From Bordetella parapertussis (GTDB taxonomy: Bacteria > Pseudomonadota > Gammaproteobacteria > Burkholderiales > Burkholderiaceae_D): DNA of 5,645 nucleotides. The DNA lies in NCBI GenBank assembly GCA_945867725.1, contig CAMBJI010000146.1:1-5645 (forward strand), in the 5' to 3' direction. Positions 5,601-5,645 of the stretch are shown here, in pieces (the first letter of the stretch is position 1; each line of letters starts with the position of its first letter). The notes under the pieces are model-generated. The model searched no databases, was not told the DNA's origin, and was given only the letters and a program-made list of their open reading frames with translations. Both the position numbers and the translations under genes were made by a program.

Positions 5601-5645
5601 GGCGCAGGTCCGTCTCGCTGCAATGACCTGAGACTTTATCGAAAT
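5592..5645 (-). CDS. Possible 3' end of a convergent gene (17 codons visible)
   Basis: On the minus strand the frame entering at the window edge reads ISIKSQVIAARRTCAKK and stops at TAA (5594-5592), inside the tail of the csp terminator. A basic C-terminus running into a bidirectional terminator is what a convergent gene end would look like, but 17 codons are too few to identify a family and the frame may be chance. An inverted repeat (CAGGTC 5605-5610 with GACCTG 5625-5630) lies in the same stretch. Confidence 0.22.
   Translation of the reverse strand: MSIKSQVIAARRTCAKK

Overview
The window is ordinary, gene-dense bacterial chromosome. Gene content and protein sequences point to a betaproteobacterium, probably Burkholderiales and perhaps Oxalobacteraceae. 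The ClpA, ClpS, Dut and CoaBC proteins are of proteobacterial type, and the csp-clpS-clpA block has the same divergent layout as cspD-clpSA in enterics. The family-level placement is an inference from sequence feel, not from a search. I see no mobile elements, CRISPR arrays, tRNA or rRNA.

Left part, + strand (1-2127): the 3' end of coaBC (coenzyme A biosynthesis), a T-rich spacer built from a degenerate 15-bp tandem repeat, dut (dUTPase), and 12 bp later a lipoprotein with a PDZ-like domain and an M48 peptidase domain. The M48 protein lacks the first histidine of its HExxH zinc motif (it reads R-E-I-A-H), so it may be a pseudopeptidase or may carry a point change.

Middle (2128-2398): a 271-bp spacer between convergent transcription units. 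It holds a possible 56-residue minus-strand ORF whose N-terminus is a four-residue repeat encoded by 12-bp repeats, and a strong intrinsic terminator for clpA.

Right part: clpS and clpA form a translationally coupled minus-strand pair (ATGA overlap). ClpS delivers N-degron substrates to the ClpA unfoldase, which feeds ClpP (encoded elsewhere). A 331-bp divergent region separates clpS from a CspA-family cold-shock gene on the + strand. That region carries a sigma70-like promoter, a probable 5' leader of about 120 nt with an orphan Shine-Dalgarno sequence in a potential hairpin, and a weaker sigma32-like match. The csp gene ends at a probably bidirectional terminator, beyond which the last 54 bases may be the 3' end of a convergent gene.

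I did not find a convincing new multi-gene system. The best leads are the RExxH peptidase, the small repeat-bearing ORF, the T-rich repeat and the csp leader structure.
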